From Bacteroidales bacterium (GTDB taxonomy: Bacteria > Bacteroidota > Bacteroidia > Bacteroidales > F082): a stretch of DNA of 64,000 nucleotides. The notes beneath the pieces were generated by a model that was not told the origin of the DNA, ran no database searches, and saw nothing but the letters and a program-made list of their open reading frames with translations. Position numbers and translations under genes: made by a program. The stretch's first letter is position 1; every line of letters starts with the position of its first letter. The stretch covers positions 1-64,000 of the forward strand of contig JAGCCO010000001.1 of NCBI GenBank assembly GCA_017651645.1, read 5' to 3'. Shown piece after piece: positions 1 through 9,217 of this stretch.

Positions 1-29
1 CCGCTTTCTCTACCAAAGACAGGACTCAT
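1..29 (-). CDS. Possible N-terminal scrap of a divergent gene (partial)
   Basis: An ATG on the minus strand at 29-27 opens a frame reading MSPVFGRESG that runs off the window edge. Two Bacteroidota-type -7 boxes on the same strand (46-53 and 65-72) sit at the right distance upstream. Ten residues are too few to identify a product, so this is only a plausible divergent neighbour of speA. Confidence 0.22.
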
Positions 30-45
30 ATTGATGAATTTTCTG

Positions 46-72
46 CAAATATAGACATTATTCGCAAATATA
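46..72 (-). promoter_or_regulatory. Two minus-strand -7 boxes (TATATTTG x2)
   Basis: TATATTTG is read on the minus strand at 46-53 and again at 65-72, exactly 19 bp apart. Both match the Bacteroidota sigma-ABfr -7 consensus TAnnTTTG. They point away from speA toward the left edge and would drive the possible divergent gene starting at 29. Confidence 0.4.
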
Positions 73-95
73 GCTGCAAATAACATTATTTTTAA

Positions 96-103
96 TAGTT
101 TTG
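96..103 (+). promoter_or_regulatory. -7 promoter box of speA (TAGTTTTG)
   Basis: TAGTTTTG matches TAnnTTTG and ends 25 bp before the speA ATG, giving a leader of roughly 20 bases. No clear -33 TTTG is visible at the usual spacing. Confidence 0.5.
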
Positions 104-128
104 CAGCCCAAATCAAAACCAACTTCAA

Positions 129-2015
129 ATGAGAAAATGGCGCATTGAAGACTCCGAGGACCTTTACAACGTGAAAGGCTGGGGCGGCAATTACTTTTCC
201 ATCAACGAAAAAGGCCACATGGTCGTGACACCCAAAGAAGGCTGTGCCTCGGTCGACCTGCCTGAACTGGTTGACGAGCTGTCGCTGAGAGACGTCTCGG
301 CTCCCATGCTGATCCGTTTCCCCGACATTCTCGACGACCGCATCAACAAGATCGACTCCTGCTTCAAGGAGGCCGCAAAGGAATATGAATTCCACGGCCA
401 GAACTTCGTGGTGATGCCCATCAAGGTGAACCAGATGCGCCCTGTGGTCGAAGAAATCGTCAGCCACGGCAAGAAGTGCAACATCGGTCTGGAAGCCGGC
501 TCCAAGCCTGAGCTCCATGCCATCATCGCCCTTGGCACCGACTCCGACTCACTCATCGTCTGCAACGGATACAAGGACGAGGAGTTCATTGAACTGGCTT
601 TGCTTGCCCAAAAGATGGGCCGTAAGATCATCATCGTCATCGAGAAGCTCAACGAGCTGAAAACCACTGCCAAGATTGCCCGCCGTCTGAAGGTCACACC
701 AAATTTAGGTGTGCGCATCAAGTTGGCCAGCTCCGGCTCTGGCAAATGGGAGGAATCGGGTGGCGATGGCAGCAAGTTCGGTCTCACCTCTTCGGAACTT
801 TTGGAAGCCCTCGACTTCCTTGAAGAACACGATATGAAAGATTGCCTGAAGCTGGTGCATTATCACATCGGCAGCCAGGTCAGCAAAATCAAGAAAATCA
901 ATGTGGCCTTGCGTGAGGCGGCACAGTTTTATGTGCAGCTCTACAAGATGGGCTATCATATCGAATACGTCGACATGGGTGGCGGCCTCGGCGTCGACTA
1001 CGACGGCACCAGCTCCAGCAGCGCCAGCTCGGTCAACTACAGCATCCAGGAGTATGCCAACAATGCCATCTATACCATCGTGGACGCCTGCGACAAGAAT
1101 GACCTCCCCCACCCTAATGTCATCTGTGAGTCGGGTCGAGCCCTCACGGCCCATCACTCCGTGCTTATCTTTGAAGTATTGGAGAAGACTTCTCTGCCCG
1201 AATGGGACGACAACGAGGAACCTGAAGAGAACGACCATGAGCTCATCAAGGAACTCTACGATTCGTGGGACGAACTCACCAAGAGCTCTTCCTTGGAGAT
1301 TTGGCACGATGCCCAGGAAATCCGTGAGGAAGCCCTCAACCTGTTTAGCCTCGGCCTGCTTGACCTCAAGTCGCGCGCTAAGATCGAACGCCTGTTCTGG
1401 AGCATCGCCCGCGAGGTGAACCACATCGCCAATAGCCTGAAGCGCGTGCCTGAGGACTTCACCTCTTTGCCGAAGCTCTTGGCCGACAAGTACTTCTGCA
1501 ACTTCTCGCTATTCCAGTCCCTGCCTGACCTCTGGGCCATCGACCAGCTCTTCCCCATCATCCCAATTCAGAGACTTGACGAAAACCCAACGCATTTGGC
1601 CACCTTGCAGGACATCACCTGCGACAGTGACGGCAAAATCACCAACTTCGTCGCCAAGTCGACGCAGCACACCATCCCGCTGCATTCGTTCACTGACAAG
1701 GAGCATTATTATATCGGTGTGTTTCTCGTAGGTGCCTATCAGGAAATCCTCGGTGACCTCCACAACCTGTTTGGTGACACCAACGCCGTGCATGTCTCGG
1801 TGGATGAAAAGGGCTACTACATCGATCAAGTCATCGACGGCGAAACTGTCGCCGATGTGCTGGAATATGTGCAGTACAGTCCGAAGAAACTTGTCCGCAC
1901 AGTAGAGACCTGGGTCACCAAATGCGTCAAGGAAGGCAAGATATCCGTTGAGGAGGGCAAGGAATTCCTGTCCAACTACCGCTCAGGGTTGTACGGATAC
2001 ACTTATTTGGAGTAA
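129..2015 (+). CDS. speA: Biosynthetic arginine decarboxylase
   Basis: Cytosolic PLP enzyme (fold type III) converting L-arginine to agmatine, the entry to the agmatine route to putrescine. The 628-aa length is normal for SpeA. Visible hallmarks are the PLP lysine K99 in VVMPIKVNQM, the glycine-rich phosphate loop DMGGGLGVDY near residues 281-290, CESGRALTAHHS near 333 and HVSVDEKGYY near 555. The ATG at 129 follows a TAGTTTTG box by 25 bp and there is no better upstream start. It appears monocistronic and converges with the outer-membrane protein gene at 2025, leaving only 9 bp and no visible terminator hairpin. Identity is from family knowledge plus these motifs. Confidence 0.96.
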   Translation: MRKWRIEDSEDLYNVKGWGGNYFSINEKGHMVVTPKEGCASVDLPELVDELSLRDVSAPMLIRFPDILDDRINKIDSCFKEAAKEYEFHGQNFVVMPIKVNQMRPVVEEIVSHGKKCNIGLEAGSKPELHAIIALGTDSDSLIVCNGYKDEEFIELALLAQKMGRKIIIVIEKLNELKTTAKIARRLKVTPNLGVRIKLASSGSGKWEESGGDGSKFGLTSSELLEALDFLEEHDMKDCLKLVHYHIGSQVSKIKKINVALREAAQFYVQLYKMGYHIEYVDMGGGLGVDYDGTSSSSASSVNYSIQEYANNAIYTIVDACDKNDLPHPNVICESGRALTAHHSVLIFEVLEKTSLPEWDDNEEPEENDHELIKELYDSWDELTKSSSLEIWHDAQEIREEALNLFSLGLLDLKSRAKIERLFWSIAREVNHIANSLKRVPEDFTSLPKLLADKYFCNFSLFQSLPDLWAIDQLFPIIPIQRLDENPTHLATLQDITCDSDGKITNFVAKSTQHTIPLHSFTDKEHYYIGVFLVGAYQEILGDLHNLFGDTNAVHVSVDEKGYYIDQVIDGETVADVLEYVQYSPKKLVRTVETWVTKCVKEGKISVEEGKEFLSNYRSGLYGYTYLE

Positions 2016-2024
2016 TACTACCCA

Positions 2025-2846
2025 TTAATAGCCGAACAAACGGCCACGGACGCCGCGACGGCGATACCGGTCTTTGGCGAAAGTGGCACAAGCATCTTCA
2101 AGCTGCTTTTCCAAAGGAATACCGATGCCCAGGCAGACTTCCAAACCTTGAGGCAGACGCCAGCCCGTAGTTTGATATGCATTGACATTGACGGCTGGAA
2201 TCGTCTCGTTTTTCTCACCCACAGCATAACTGTCGAGCAGCCCTTGATGGACTGAAGCACTGAGTTTGAGCAGAAGATGCCTATTTCCCAAGCCGATCTT
2301 ACTGCGGATGCCCACGCCGGCAAACGCTCCAGCATGAATCAAGTTCATATTGGCGTCACCCACATCGATGGTCTTGTCCAATTCGACGGGTGCCGTACGG
2401 TCAATATGGATCTGTCCACCCAAGCGCATACCGCCTTCGGCGCCAACCATGAGATAAGGCTGGAAATAAGGTTTGATAGGCAAACGCAACTCCAAAGGCA
2501 GACGAAAATCCACATAATGTACAGACATTGAATAATGTACTTTGACACCGGAACGGTGTTCGTAGCTGATGTCGGTGCCGCGTTTCAGATACACCACCTC
2601 AGGCGACAAGGCGAACACGCTACCCAAGGGAATGTCGACAAACAAGCCACCCATCGGAGTAAAGAGATATGCCTGAGGAAGCTGGTTCAAAGCCTTGTTA
2701 TTGAAATAGAACATTCTCGGCATGTTCACACCACCTTTGAGACCAATGGAGACTGCTTCTTTTGTCGACTGGTTATTACTCATTTGCGCATTTGAAATTG
2801 CGCAGAAGCCCAGACTTACCAATATGATTATCAAATACTTCTTCAT
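2025..2846 (-). CDS. Outer-membrane beta-barrel protein (PorT-like porin family)
   Basis: A 273-aa protein with a cleavable signal peptide ending at SNAQ near residue 20. The body has alternating aromatic/hydrophobic strands typical of small Bacteroidota barrels: GLKGGVNMPRMFYF at the start, PYLMVGAEGGMRLGG in the middle and CLGIGIPL near the end. The pattern resembles the OMP_b-brl_2 / PorT-type family, but nothing shows it is PorT itself. It is the last gene of an apparent operon (886-aa and 998-aa T9SS proteins, 216-aa lipoprotein, this barrel), starting 12 bp after the lipoprotein stop. A role as outer-membrane anchor or partner for the secreted proteins upstream is inference. The basic C-terminal tail (DRYRRRGVRGRLFGY) is unusual for a barrel, which normally ends in an aromatic strand. 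Confidence 0.75.
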   Translation of the reverse strand: MKKYLIIILVSLGFCAISNAQMSNNQSTKEAVSIGLKGGVNMPRMFYFNNKALNQLPQAYLFTPMGGLFVDIPLGSVFALSPEVVYLKRGTDISYEHRSGVKVHYSMSVHYVDFRLPLELRLPIKPYFQPYLMVGAEGGMRLGGQIHIDRTAPVELDKTIDVGDANMNLIHAGAFAGVGIRSKIGLGNRHLLLKLSASVHQGLLDSYAVGEKNETIPAVNVNAYQTTGWRLPQGLEVCLGIGIPLEKQLEDACATFAKDRYRRRGVRGRLFGY

Positions 2847-2858
2847 CTCTTTACATTT

Positions 2859-3509
2859 TTACCAATCTTCATGTTTTGCTATTCCATCACCATCCTTGTA
2901 AATGAAATAGGATCCTTTGTCGTATTGGGCAATGAGGCCATTGGAATCGTCCTCGGTCTCCATGATGACAGTGGCATAACGGAAATCTGAGAGTCCGTCG
3001 GCAACCACCTTTCCTTTCATGACTATACCTCGTTTCATCCGAGCATGATAGGTCTGGTTGTTGATTTCAATCTCGTATGCCTTGTTCTCAATAAAATATA
3101 CTGTGAAGGCATTATCATTGCCACAAACAAACACCGTGTCGGTCATCGTTTCGGTTGCCTCATTCAAGTCCATCTCAACGATGCCGTTGTGTTGCTTGTC
3201 AAATCGCAGGTACATATTAGGCTCAATGGTTTGCAGCGGCCATCCTGTCACATTGGAATTCACCCGTTGCTTAGGGCTCATCACATAACTACCTTCAATC
3301 TTAGGCGGCACAGGCCCTTCGGCGATACTGCCAAACTCGGCAAAAAACCGCGTCTGCAATGTGTCAGGAATCACCGAAAGAATGTCGTCGATATAGTATT
3401 CCGTGCCAATGAGGACAATGGTGTTGTCATTGTTTTTTGTGCAGGAGCTCATGGCCAAACCGCCTGCCATGAGTAACCCAAAAACTAATATGTTTACTTT
3501 GTTCTTCAT
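2859..3509 (-). CDS. Hypothetical lipoprotein in T9SS cargo operon
   Basis: A 216-aa protein with a lipoprotein signal peptide: hydrophobic stretch, then lipobox LAMSSC with Cys at about residue 23, followed by TKNNDN. The mature part is acidic and mixed, with no motif I recognise; it contains DDILSVIPDTLQTRFF and several short predicted beta segments. It starts 11 bp downstream of the 998-aa T9SS protein stop and is followed 12 bp later by the barrel gene, so it is almost certainly cotranscribed with them. The periplasmic or surface lipoprotein assignment rests on the signal; function is unknown. Confidence 0.8.
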   Translation of the reverse strand: MKNKVNILVFGLLMAGGLAMSSCTKNNDNTIVLIGTEYYIDDILSVIPDTLQTRFFAEFGSIAEGPVPPKIEGSYVMSPKQRVNSNVTGWPLQTIEPNMYLRFDKQHNGIVEMDLNEATETMTDTVFVCGNDNAFTVYFIENKAYEIEINNQTYHARMKRGIVMKGKVVADGLSDFRYATVIMETEDDSNGLIAQYDKGSYFIYKDGDGIAKHEDW

Positions 3510-3520
3510 AATTCAAAGAT

Positions 3521-6517
3521 TTATCTGACGATTACTTTTTTGGTCACCACACCTTCTTTTCCAGTGACCACGAAGAAATAAACGCCACTTTTACCTTTTA
3601 AATTGTATTGTATCGTATTAATCTCCATTTCGTTATAAACCTGAATGTTATCAAGCATAACACCCCTAATATCATACACCTTGACATCGACTTTACCCGT
3701 GAGGTTTTCAAACTGAATGGTCATCTGTCCATTGTTGGGATTAGGGACAACTTCAAAATCAGAGGTCCCTGAGCCCATCGAAGAGCCTTCATCCAAGCCA
3801 TAGAAAGAACAGAGAAGCCAATACTTTTTCTCAACGCCGTTATTGGGGACGCAACGGTTGAAGACATGGGCTCTCAGCCAAACCGTGTCGTCAACATGAT
3901 TCAGCACATACACCTTGCAACTATTGCCTTTACCTCCAAAAGGCTCAAGTATCCATAGAAGAGGCTCCTCGAAGCTCCACATTACGGTATCCCAACTAGC
4001 GTCAGGATTCTGGTCCCAAATATGAAACTCGTAAGCGTTGATTTCGAACTCTGAGGCTGTGATGACCCAATGGGGTGCTGGATTTGCCGTATCCATGGGA
4101 TAGATGTCGGTAGGTGTCGGCGAATAATCGAGATGCACATGCATGGTTACCACGCTGTCACAGCCCATCATATTAGTGTAAGTCCTATGGTATGAACCCG
4201 ATTGGGTAAAATAATAGTCTACAGGATCATAAAGGTCTTCTGTGGTGTAGGCTTTCCCTTGCGGGTCCCACAAATAGCCGTCACAGCTCTCTTCTTCAGG
4301 CACTATAAACTCGCTCGTTTCGTATGAATTGATGACCAGATGGAGCACATACGTGCTGTCGCACTCCTTGTCGCCAAAACCATAGTGGAAGGTCTTTACG
4401 ATTGGGTCTTGGCTTTCATAATAGGTCTGCCCTGTAATAGGCCAATAATAGGAGCCGCAAGTCTCTTTCGATTCCTCATGATAATACTCCTCATGGAACC
4501 TGAGGTTCAGCCTATGCTTGATGGGACAGCCTCCATTGGGGTCGTCAAGGACAATCTCGTCGTACGTGTCTTCGTGATAGGTGATGCCGGTCTTGTCCCA
4601 TGTCCAACTGGGAGTTGTCCCGTATGCGTAACACTCATACTGGTTGAGTACGGGGGGCATTTGGAACTCATCGACAGAAAGGATAAGCTTCTCCACTTTC
4701 AGGCAGCCATGGATGTCAATCGTGTCGAAATAGGCTATCTGACCATCCTGATCATACAGCGTCCCGTGAAAATTGTAGGTATCTCCGACACAGATGCTGG
4801 GGTCGATAACCAAAGTGTCGTTGGGTGGATAAACGGTCAGGTGAAGCATGAAAACGCTGTCACAGTCATCAGGATTGGGTCCAGGCGTCATCCAAACACT
4901 ATCGACAGAATGGGTAAAAGTGTTTCCATGCCATACGACACTGTTGCAACCTTCAAGATTAACCGTTGTCTCGACAGGGTCGTTTATGGTAATGTCTATC
5001 TCATCCAATATGCGCACACCATTGCAGTCCTCTCCGCGAAGCGCGTATTGACCTGATTGCTCTGACTGAGCGTTGGTCAACATATAAGGTAACTGCACCT
5101 CGTTCCCGTTAGGCAGCACCAAGACCAAGTTAGACACGTTTTCACTCGAATAAACGAATGCAATGTCTTGACCGGAGCAATAGGTGTCGTCCATTTGAAA
5201 CTCCGCGAAAGCATAAGGCTGATAGTCGGAGAAATAACCATAATTCCAAGTGTCTCCCTCATTGCCCGTCAAGATACCCAAATGGAAATAGCCGTCGGGA
5301 TAGGTGTTCTCAAGCGACATCAAGCCGTTGGTTGGAACATAATTGCTGACGTTTTTCTTGCAATATGAATAGTCGGGATTGGCTGGCACAGGCGTAAAGT
5401 CAGAGGCAGAAATGTAGGTTGCGTTGTCATTGAGGACAAATCCATCAGTGTAGTCTGTCCTGACAATCAATGTGACCACCAAATTGGAGGTGCTTTGACG
5501 TTTATAGACCGTCTTTCGTGAACCTGTACAGCTGATTTGGGGCAACACCGTGCCTCCAAATTCATTCTGCGAACTCGATGACAATTGGAACACCGAGATG
5601 GGTTGGTCGGCATGGATGTATACCACAGATGTGTTGATCTGGCATGTGTATTCCTGACCAACATCAAGAGTGGCAACGGGAACCGAACCACCGTTCAAGT
5701 AGATATGGGTATTGTTTTCCGTCGGGAAAAAGTAGAGATACTCGTCGGGATGGTTGTTCCAAATGGCGATGTAGTCGGTGCCCAAGAGGTCGATAGGGAC
5801 GATCTGGTCGCCAACAAGGTCATAGTGGCCATTCAAGTTCACCGAATCGTCCGAAGTGTTAACAGCGATGGGCTTGGTAGAGGTGATACGGGTGTTGCGC
5901 AGATGCGACGTCCCCGTCTTGCTTGCAGCTTCGATGGCATACGACTGGCCTCGGTTGAGATTGACCGTAACGGGCATTCCAGGAAGCCCCCCTCCTTTTA
6001 TGGCAACCGAAGGATAAAAGATGACTTCCGTGTCATCCTCAGAAGCCACTACTTCAATTCGGCTACAGGTACTGGAATAGTAGTTTTCAAAAGTATATTG
6101 CATAGGAACCACAAAACTGGTACCCAATGCATTTTTGCCCTTCAGGGAATAAATCTCGCTGTTGTTGTTGTCCGACTCGTAATAAATCGAGACGGGCGCA
6201 TCGGAATGGATATAGAAGCCGTAGTCAAGTACGGTGCTGTAGGGTTGTGTCTCCACCATGTTGATGATGTTCGACACATCATAAACGTAACAGTCATTGG
6301 CTTCAAGATGAAAAGTCTGTGGGCTATAGAAAGCATTGGCAGGTTGTTCAAACACCACCGTGGTGGCTGTCTCGTATGAGACCACACAAAAACGTATGGG
6401 TTGTTGGGCGTGGCTCGCCTCAAGGTCAGGAGCAGCAAACCAGAACTCCGTGTCGGTCTGCGCCATGCAGCCCAACGTCATTCCCAACCATAATATGACC
6501 AACAGCGCTTTTTTCAT
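3521..6517 (-). CDS. T9SS type A cargo protein with IgGFc-binding-like N-terminus
   Basis: A 998-aa secreted protein. The signal peptide ends near GCMAQ (residue 20). Residues about 22-430 resemble the IgGFc-binding-like N-terminal domain (TDTEFWFAAPD, then repeated beta strands such as SRIEVVASEDDTEVIFY). Residues about 440-800 hold Cys-containing modules with the recurring signature CDSxxxLHLxV. The last ~80 residues form a T9SS type A sorting domain (FEVVPNPNNGQMTIQFENL, then VKVYDIRG, ending TKKVIVR). The start ATG overlaps the stop of the 886-aa gene by 4 bp. The C-terminal ~450 residues are clearly paralogous to those of the 886-aa neighbour, indicating tandem duplication with replacement of the N-terminal domain. 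Surface adhesion is inferred; the domain name does not prove IgG binding. Confidence 0.88.
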   Translation of the reverse strand: MKKALLVILWLGMTLGCMAQTDTEFWFAAPDLEASHAQQPIRFCVVSYETATTVVFEQPANAFYSPQTFHLEANDCYVYDVSNIINMVETQPYSTVLDYGFYIHSDAPVSIYYESDNNNSEIYSLKGKNALGTSFVVPMQYTFENYYSSTCSRIEVVASEDDTEVIFYPSVAIKGGGLPGMPVTVNLNRGQSYAIEAASKTGTSHLRNTRITSTKPIAVNTSDDSVNLNGHYDLVGDQIVPIDLLGTDYIAIWNNHPDEYLYFFPTENNTHIYLNGGSVPVATLDVGQEYTCQINTSVVYIHADQPISVFQLSSSSQNEFGGTVLPQISCTGSRKTVYKRQSTSNLVVTLIVRTDYTDGFVLNDNATYISASDFTPVPANPDYSYCKKNVSNYVPTNGLMSLENTYPDGYFHLGILTGNEGDTWNYGYFSDYQPYAFAEFQMDDTYCSGQDIAFVYSSENVSNLVLVLPNGNEVQLPYMLTNAQSEQSGQYALRGEDCNGVRILDEIDITINDPVETTVNLEGCNSVVWHGNTFTHSVDSVWMTPGPNPDDCDSVFMLHLTVYPPNDTLVIDPSICVGDTYNFHGTLYDQDGQIAYFDTIDIHGCLKVEKLILSVDEFQMPPVLNQYECYAYGTTPSWTWDKTGITYHEDTYDEIVLDDPNGGCPIKHRLNLRFHEEYYHEESKETCGSYYWPITGQTYYESQDPIVKTFHYGFGDKECDSTYVLHLVINSYETSEFIVPEEESCDGYLWDPQGKAYTTEDLYDPVDYYFTQSGSYHRTYTNMMGCDSVVTMHVHLDYSPTPTDIYPMDTANPAPHWVITASEFEINAYEFHIWDQNPDASWDTVMWSFEEPLLWILEPFGGKGNSCKVYVLNHVDDTVWLRAHVFNRCVPNNGVEKKYWLLCSFYGLDEGSSMGSGTSDFEVVPNPNNGQMTIQFENLTGKVDVKVYDIRGVMLDNIQVYNEMEINTIQYNLKGKSGVYFFVVTGKEGVVTKKVIVR

Positions 6518-9174
6518 CGTATTTCGTTCACAATCACTTTTTTGGTCACAATGCCTTCCCTCCCAGTGGCGACAAAGAGATAGACGCCATTGGAATTGCC
6601 TTTCATATTATATTGTATCTTATTAGAAACCAAATCATTATAAGTTTGAAAATCATCAATCAGGTTACCCGTCATGTCATACACCTTGACCTCAATCTTG
6701 CCTGTGAGATTCTCAAAATGGAGCGTCATCTGCCCGTTATTGGGATTCGGAACAACCTCAAAGTTGGCGGTCCCTAAGCCTGTCGAAGGGCCGCCCTCTT
6801 CTAATCCATAGAAAGAACAAACAAACCAGTATCGCTGCACAACACCGTCGTCTGGAGCACAACGGTTGAATACGTGAGCATTCAGCCAAACCGTGTCGTC
6901 AACATGGCCCAGCACATACACTTTGCAGCATTTGGCTTTCTCGCCAAAAGGCTCAAGCACCCATTCCAACGGCTCCTCAAAGCTCCAAGTGACGGTGTCC
7001 CATTGACAAAGTGGGTTGGTGTCCCAAACATGGAAATCGTAGGCATTGATTTGGAACTCCGTAGCCGTGATTACCCAATGGGGAGCGGTATTTGCCGAAT
7101 CCATTGGATAGATTTCGGTGGGCGAAGGCGTGTAATCAAAATCCACATTCATGGTCACCAGGCTGTCGCAACCCATCTGGTTTTTGTATGTCCTATGGTA
7201 CTTGCCCGATATAGTGTAAATATGGTCCTCGGGGTCATAAGCATCAGTGGTGGTATACTCAAGACCTTGATTCCCCCAATAATAACTATCACAACTTTCA
7301 TCTTCTGGAACAGTGAACTCGTTAGTCTCGAAATCGGCGATGGTCAGATTGAGGACATATGTGCTGTCGCATTCCACATTGCCAAAACTGTAATGGAAAG
7401 TCTTCGTAATTCCATCTTGGCTCTCGGTGTAGGTCTCTCCCGAAATAGGCCAGTAATACTCGACGCAGGCCACTTTCGTTTGCTCATTGTAGAATTCTTC
7501 ATGGAATTTCAAATCCAGACGATGCTTGATGGGACAGCCTCCGTTGGGGTCGTCAAGGATAATCTCGTCGTATGTGTCCTCATGATAGGTAATGCCCGTC
7601 TTGTCCCAATACCAACTCGGAGTCGTTCCGTTAGCATAACACTCATATTGGTTGAGTATAGGAGGCATCTGGTATTGGTCAACGGTGAGCATGAGCTTTT
7701 CCACTTTCAGGCAGCCGTGATTGTCAATGGTGTCGAAGTAGGCAATCTGGCCATCCTGATTATACAATGTCCCATGGAAATTGTAAAAATCTCCGACACA
7801 GATACTAGGATCAATAACTGTGGTATCGTTGGGCGGATACACCGTCAGGTTGAGCCTCACAATGCTATCGCAGCCATGAATGCTATGGTCAGTATAAGAC
7901 TCTTGGCAGGAATGGTCGTATGAAATGCCGTAAAACGTATAACTCTCGCCGTTGCAGATGTATTCGTTGATGGTGGTTTCGTCATAAACCGGCCAATTGC
8001 TCAGATGCAGATAAATGGTCTTGTCGCAACCATATTGGGTTTGGGTGTGATGTTCGTAAAGGGACGGGGCGCTGACCATCTGGCCATAGAAATCGTAAGT
8101 GTCTCCTTCGCAAATGGTATCGTACTCATGCGCCACTTCGTTGGGATGCACCACGATGGTGACGCTCACGTCCTGCGAACTGCCCCAACTGTTGTCGGTG
8201 ACATGGCAGGTATAGGTCGTAGTACCCACTGGTGGAGTTGCCACCGGATGCTGAATAGAGGCGTTGTTCAAGCTATTGGCAGGTGTCCAGCTATAGGAGT
8301 AGTTACCCGAACCGCCAGTCGGCAGGGCGTGCAGCGTGGTTGACTCACCTTCGCAGAGTTCGGTATCATCGGCTGTGGCTGAGGCGCTCATGCTTCCAAC
8401 ATAGACCGTGCAAGTTGGACTGCCTACAAGTACAAGTTCACGGAAAGAGATATCGTCCAGACCGAAGTCATTGCCGTCGCCATTGGTATTCTGGTTCAAG
8501 ATAGTGATAGTGGCCGTGGTGGCGGTGCCGCTGTACCAAAGCTCATAGAATTGCTCCCAAACCATCGTCTGAGCCGGTGCCGAAAACACGTCGCCAATCT
8601 GTGTGCCGTTGATGCTGAACTGAAGCAAGGCCATCTGGCCGGCGACACCCGCCAGCGTACATGCCCAAGTCGAGAAAGCGTACCATTTGTTAGGAACCAC
8701 ACTGATTTGCTCTGTCCACACATTGGTCCCGGGACTGATGGATCCGTTGACCATCATGAAGTTCCCATTGTCGCCATGACCATAACCATGAAAGTTTTCA
8801 TGATGCAAGCTGGCATCGGAATCCACGTAATAGGTCCCTTCGTTCCAAAGGTTGGAATTATATTCGTATGCCGAGGTAAAACCCGTGTTGCCTTGATTGA
8901 AGTCACCGTTAACGACACTTTCATCGCCTGGGGCATAACCTTCGCAAGTGTAGGTGGTAGTCACAGTGGGCGACGCGACAACGACTGGACCTTCCGTGGT
9001 CGAAAGACCTGTTGCCGGCGACCATTGGTAGTACATGGCACCTGAGGCTGTAAGCGTCACTGACTGGCCTGGCTCAATGTTGGCTGAAGGCGGCGTTATG
9101 ATTACCGGTTGGGCAATCACACCCACCATCGAAAGAAAAAGCAAGGCAGATAATATGAACAGCTTGGCTCTCAT
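6514..9174 (-). CDS. T9SS type A cargo protein with CBM-like N-terminal domain
   Basis: An 886-aa secreted protein. The signal peptide ends near GVIAQ (about residue 22). A short Ig-like segment (about 23-80) is followed by a jelly-roll, CBM-like region (VVNGDFNQGNTGF ... FGLDDISFREL, about 87-245), a PKD-like domain (about 258-345) and repeated Cys modules with GCDSIVRLNLTV-type signatures. The C-terminus is a T9SS type A sorting domain (FEVVPNPNNGQMTLHFENL, VKVYDMTG, KKVIVNEIR). It heads a four-gene operon, with a TATCTTTG box at 9194-9201 on the minus strand just upstream. The stop overlaps the next ATG by 4 bp. The C-terminal half closely matches that of the 998-aa gene. Likely a cell-surface or released adhesin; ligand unknown. 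Confidence 0.88.
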   Translation of the reverse strand: MRAKLFILSALLFLSMVGVIAQPVIITPPSANIEPGQSVTLTASGAMYYQWSPATGLSTTEGPVVVASPTVTTTYTCEGYAPGDESVVNGDFNQGNTGFTSAYEYNSNLWNEGTYYVDSDASLHHENFHGYGHGDNGNFMMVNGSISPGTNVWTEQISVVPNKWYAFSTWACTLAGVAGQMALLQFSINGTQIGDVFSAPAQTMVWEQFYELWYSGTATTATITILNQNTNGDGNDFGLDDISFRELVLVGSPTCTVYVGSMSASATADDTELCEGESTTLHALPTGGSGNYSYSWTPANSLNNASIQHPVATPPVGTTTYTCHVTDNSWGSSQDVSVTIVVHPNEVAHEYDTICEGDTYDFYGQMVSAPSLYEHHTQTQYGCDKTIYLHLSNWPVYDETTINEYICNGESYTFYGISYDHSCQESYTDHSIHGCDSIVRLNLTVYPPNDTTVIDPSICVGDFYNFHGTLYNQDGQIAYFDTIDNHGCLKVEKLMLTVDQYQMPPILNQYECYANGTTPSWYWDKTGITYHEDTYDEIILDDPNGGCPIKHRLDLKFHEEFYNEQTKVACVEYYWPISGETYTESQDGITKTFHYSFGNVECDSTYVLNLTIADFETNEFTVPEDESCDSYYWGNQGLEYTTTDAYDPEDHIYTISGKYHRTYKNQMGCDSLVTMNVDFDYTPSPTEIYPMDSANTAPHWVITATEFQINAYDFHVWDTNPLCQWDTVTWSFEEPLEWVLEPFGEKAKCCKVYVLGHVDDTVWLNAHVFNRCAPDDGVVQRYWFVCSFYGLEEGGPSTGLGTANFEVVPNPNNGQMTLHFENLTGKIEVKVYDMTGNLIDDFQTYNDLVSNKIQYNMKGNSNGVYLFVATGREGIVTKKVIVNEIR

Positions 9175-9193
9175 CTGTTATTTCATTCCTGCG

Positions 9194-9201
9194 CAAAGAT
9201 A
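9194..9201 (-). promoter_or_regulatory. -7 box of the T9SS cargo operon (TATCTTTG)
   Basis: TATCTTTG on the minus strand ends 20 bp before the ATG at 9174, implying a leader of roughly 12-15 bases. It lies only 17 bp beyond the stop of the 1544-aa gene, so the operon has its own promoter rather than depending on read-through. Confidence 0.6.
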
Positions 9202-9217
9202 GGAAAATGTTGTCAAT

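Noticed and set aside
5585..6379. 264-codon plus-strand frame within the T9SS cargo gene
   Set aside because: Antisense shadow of a gene with signal peptide, domains and sorting signal; no start context.
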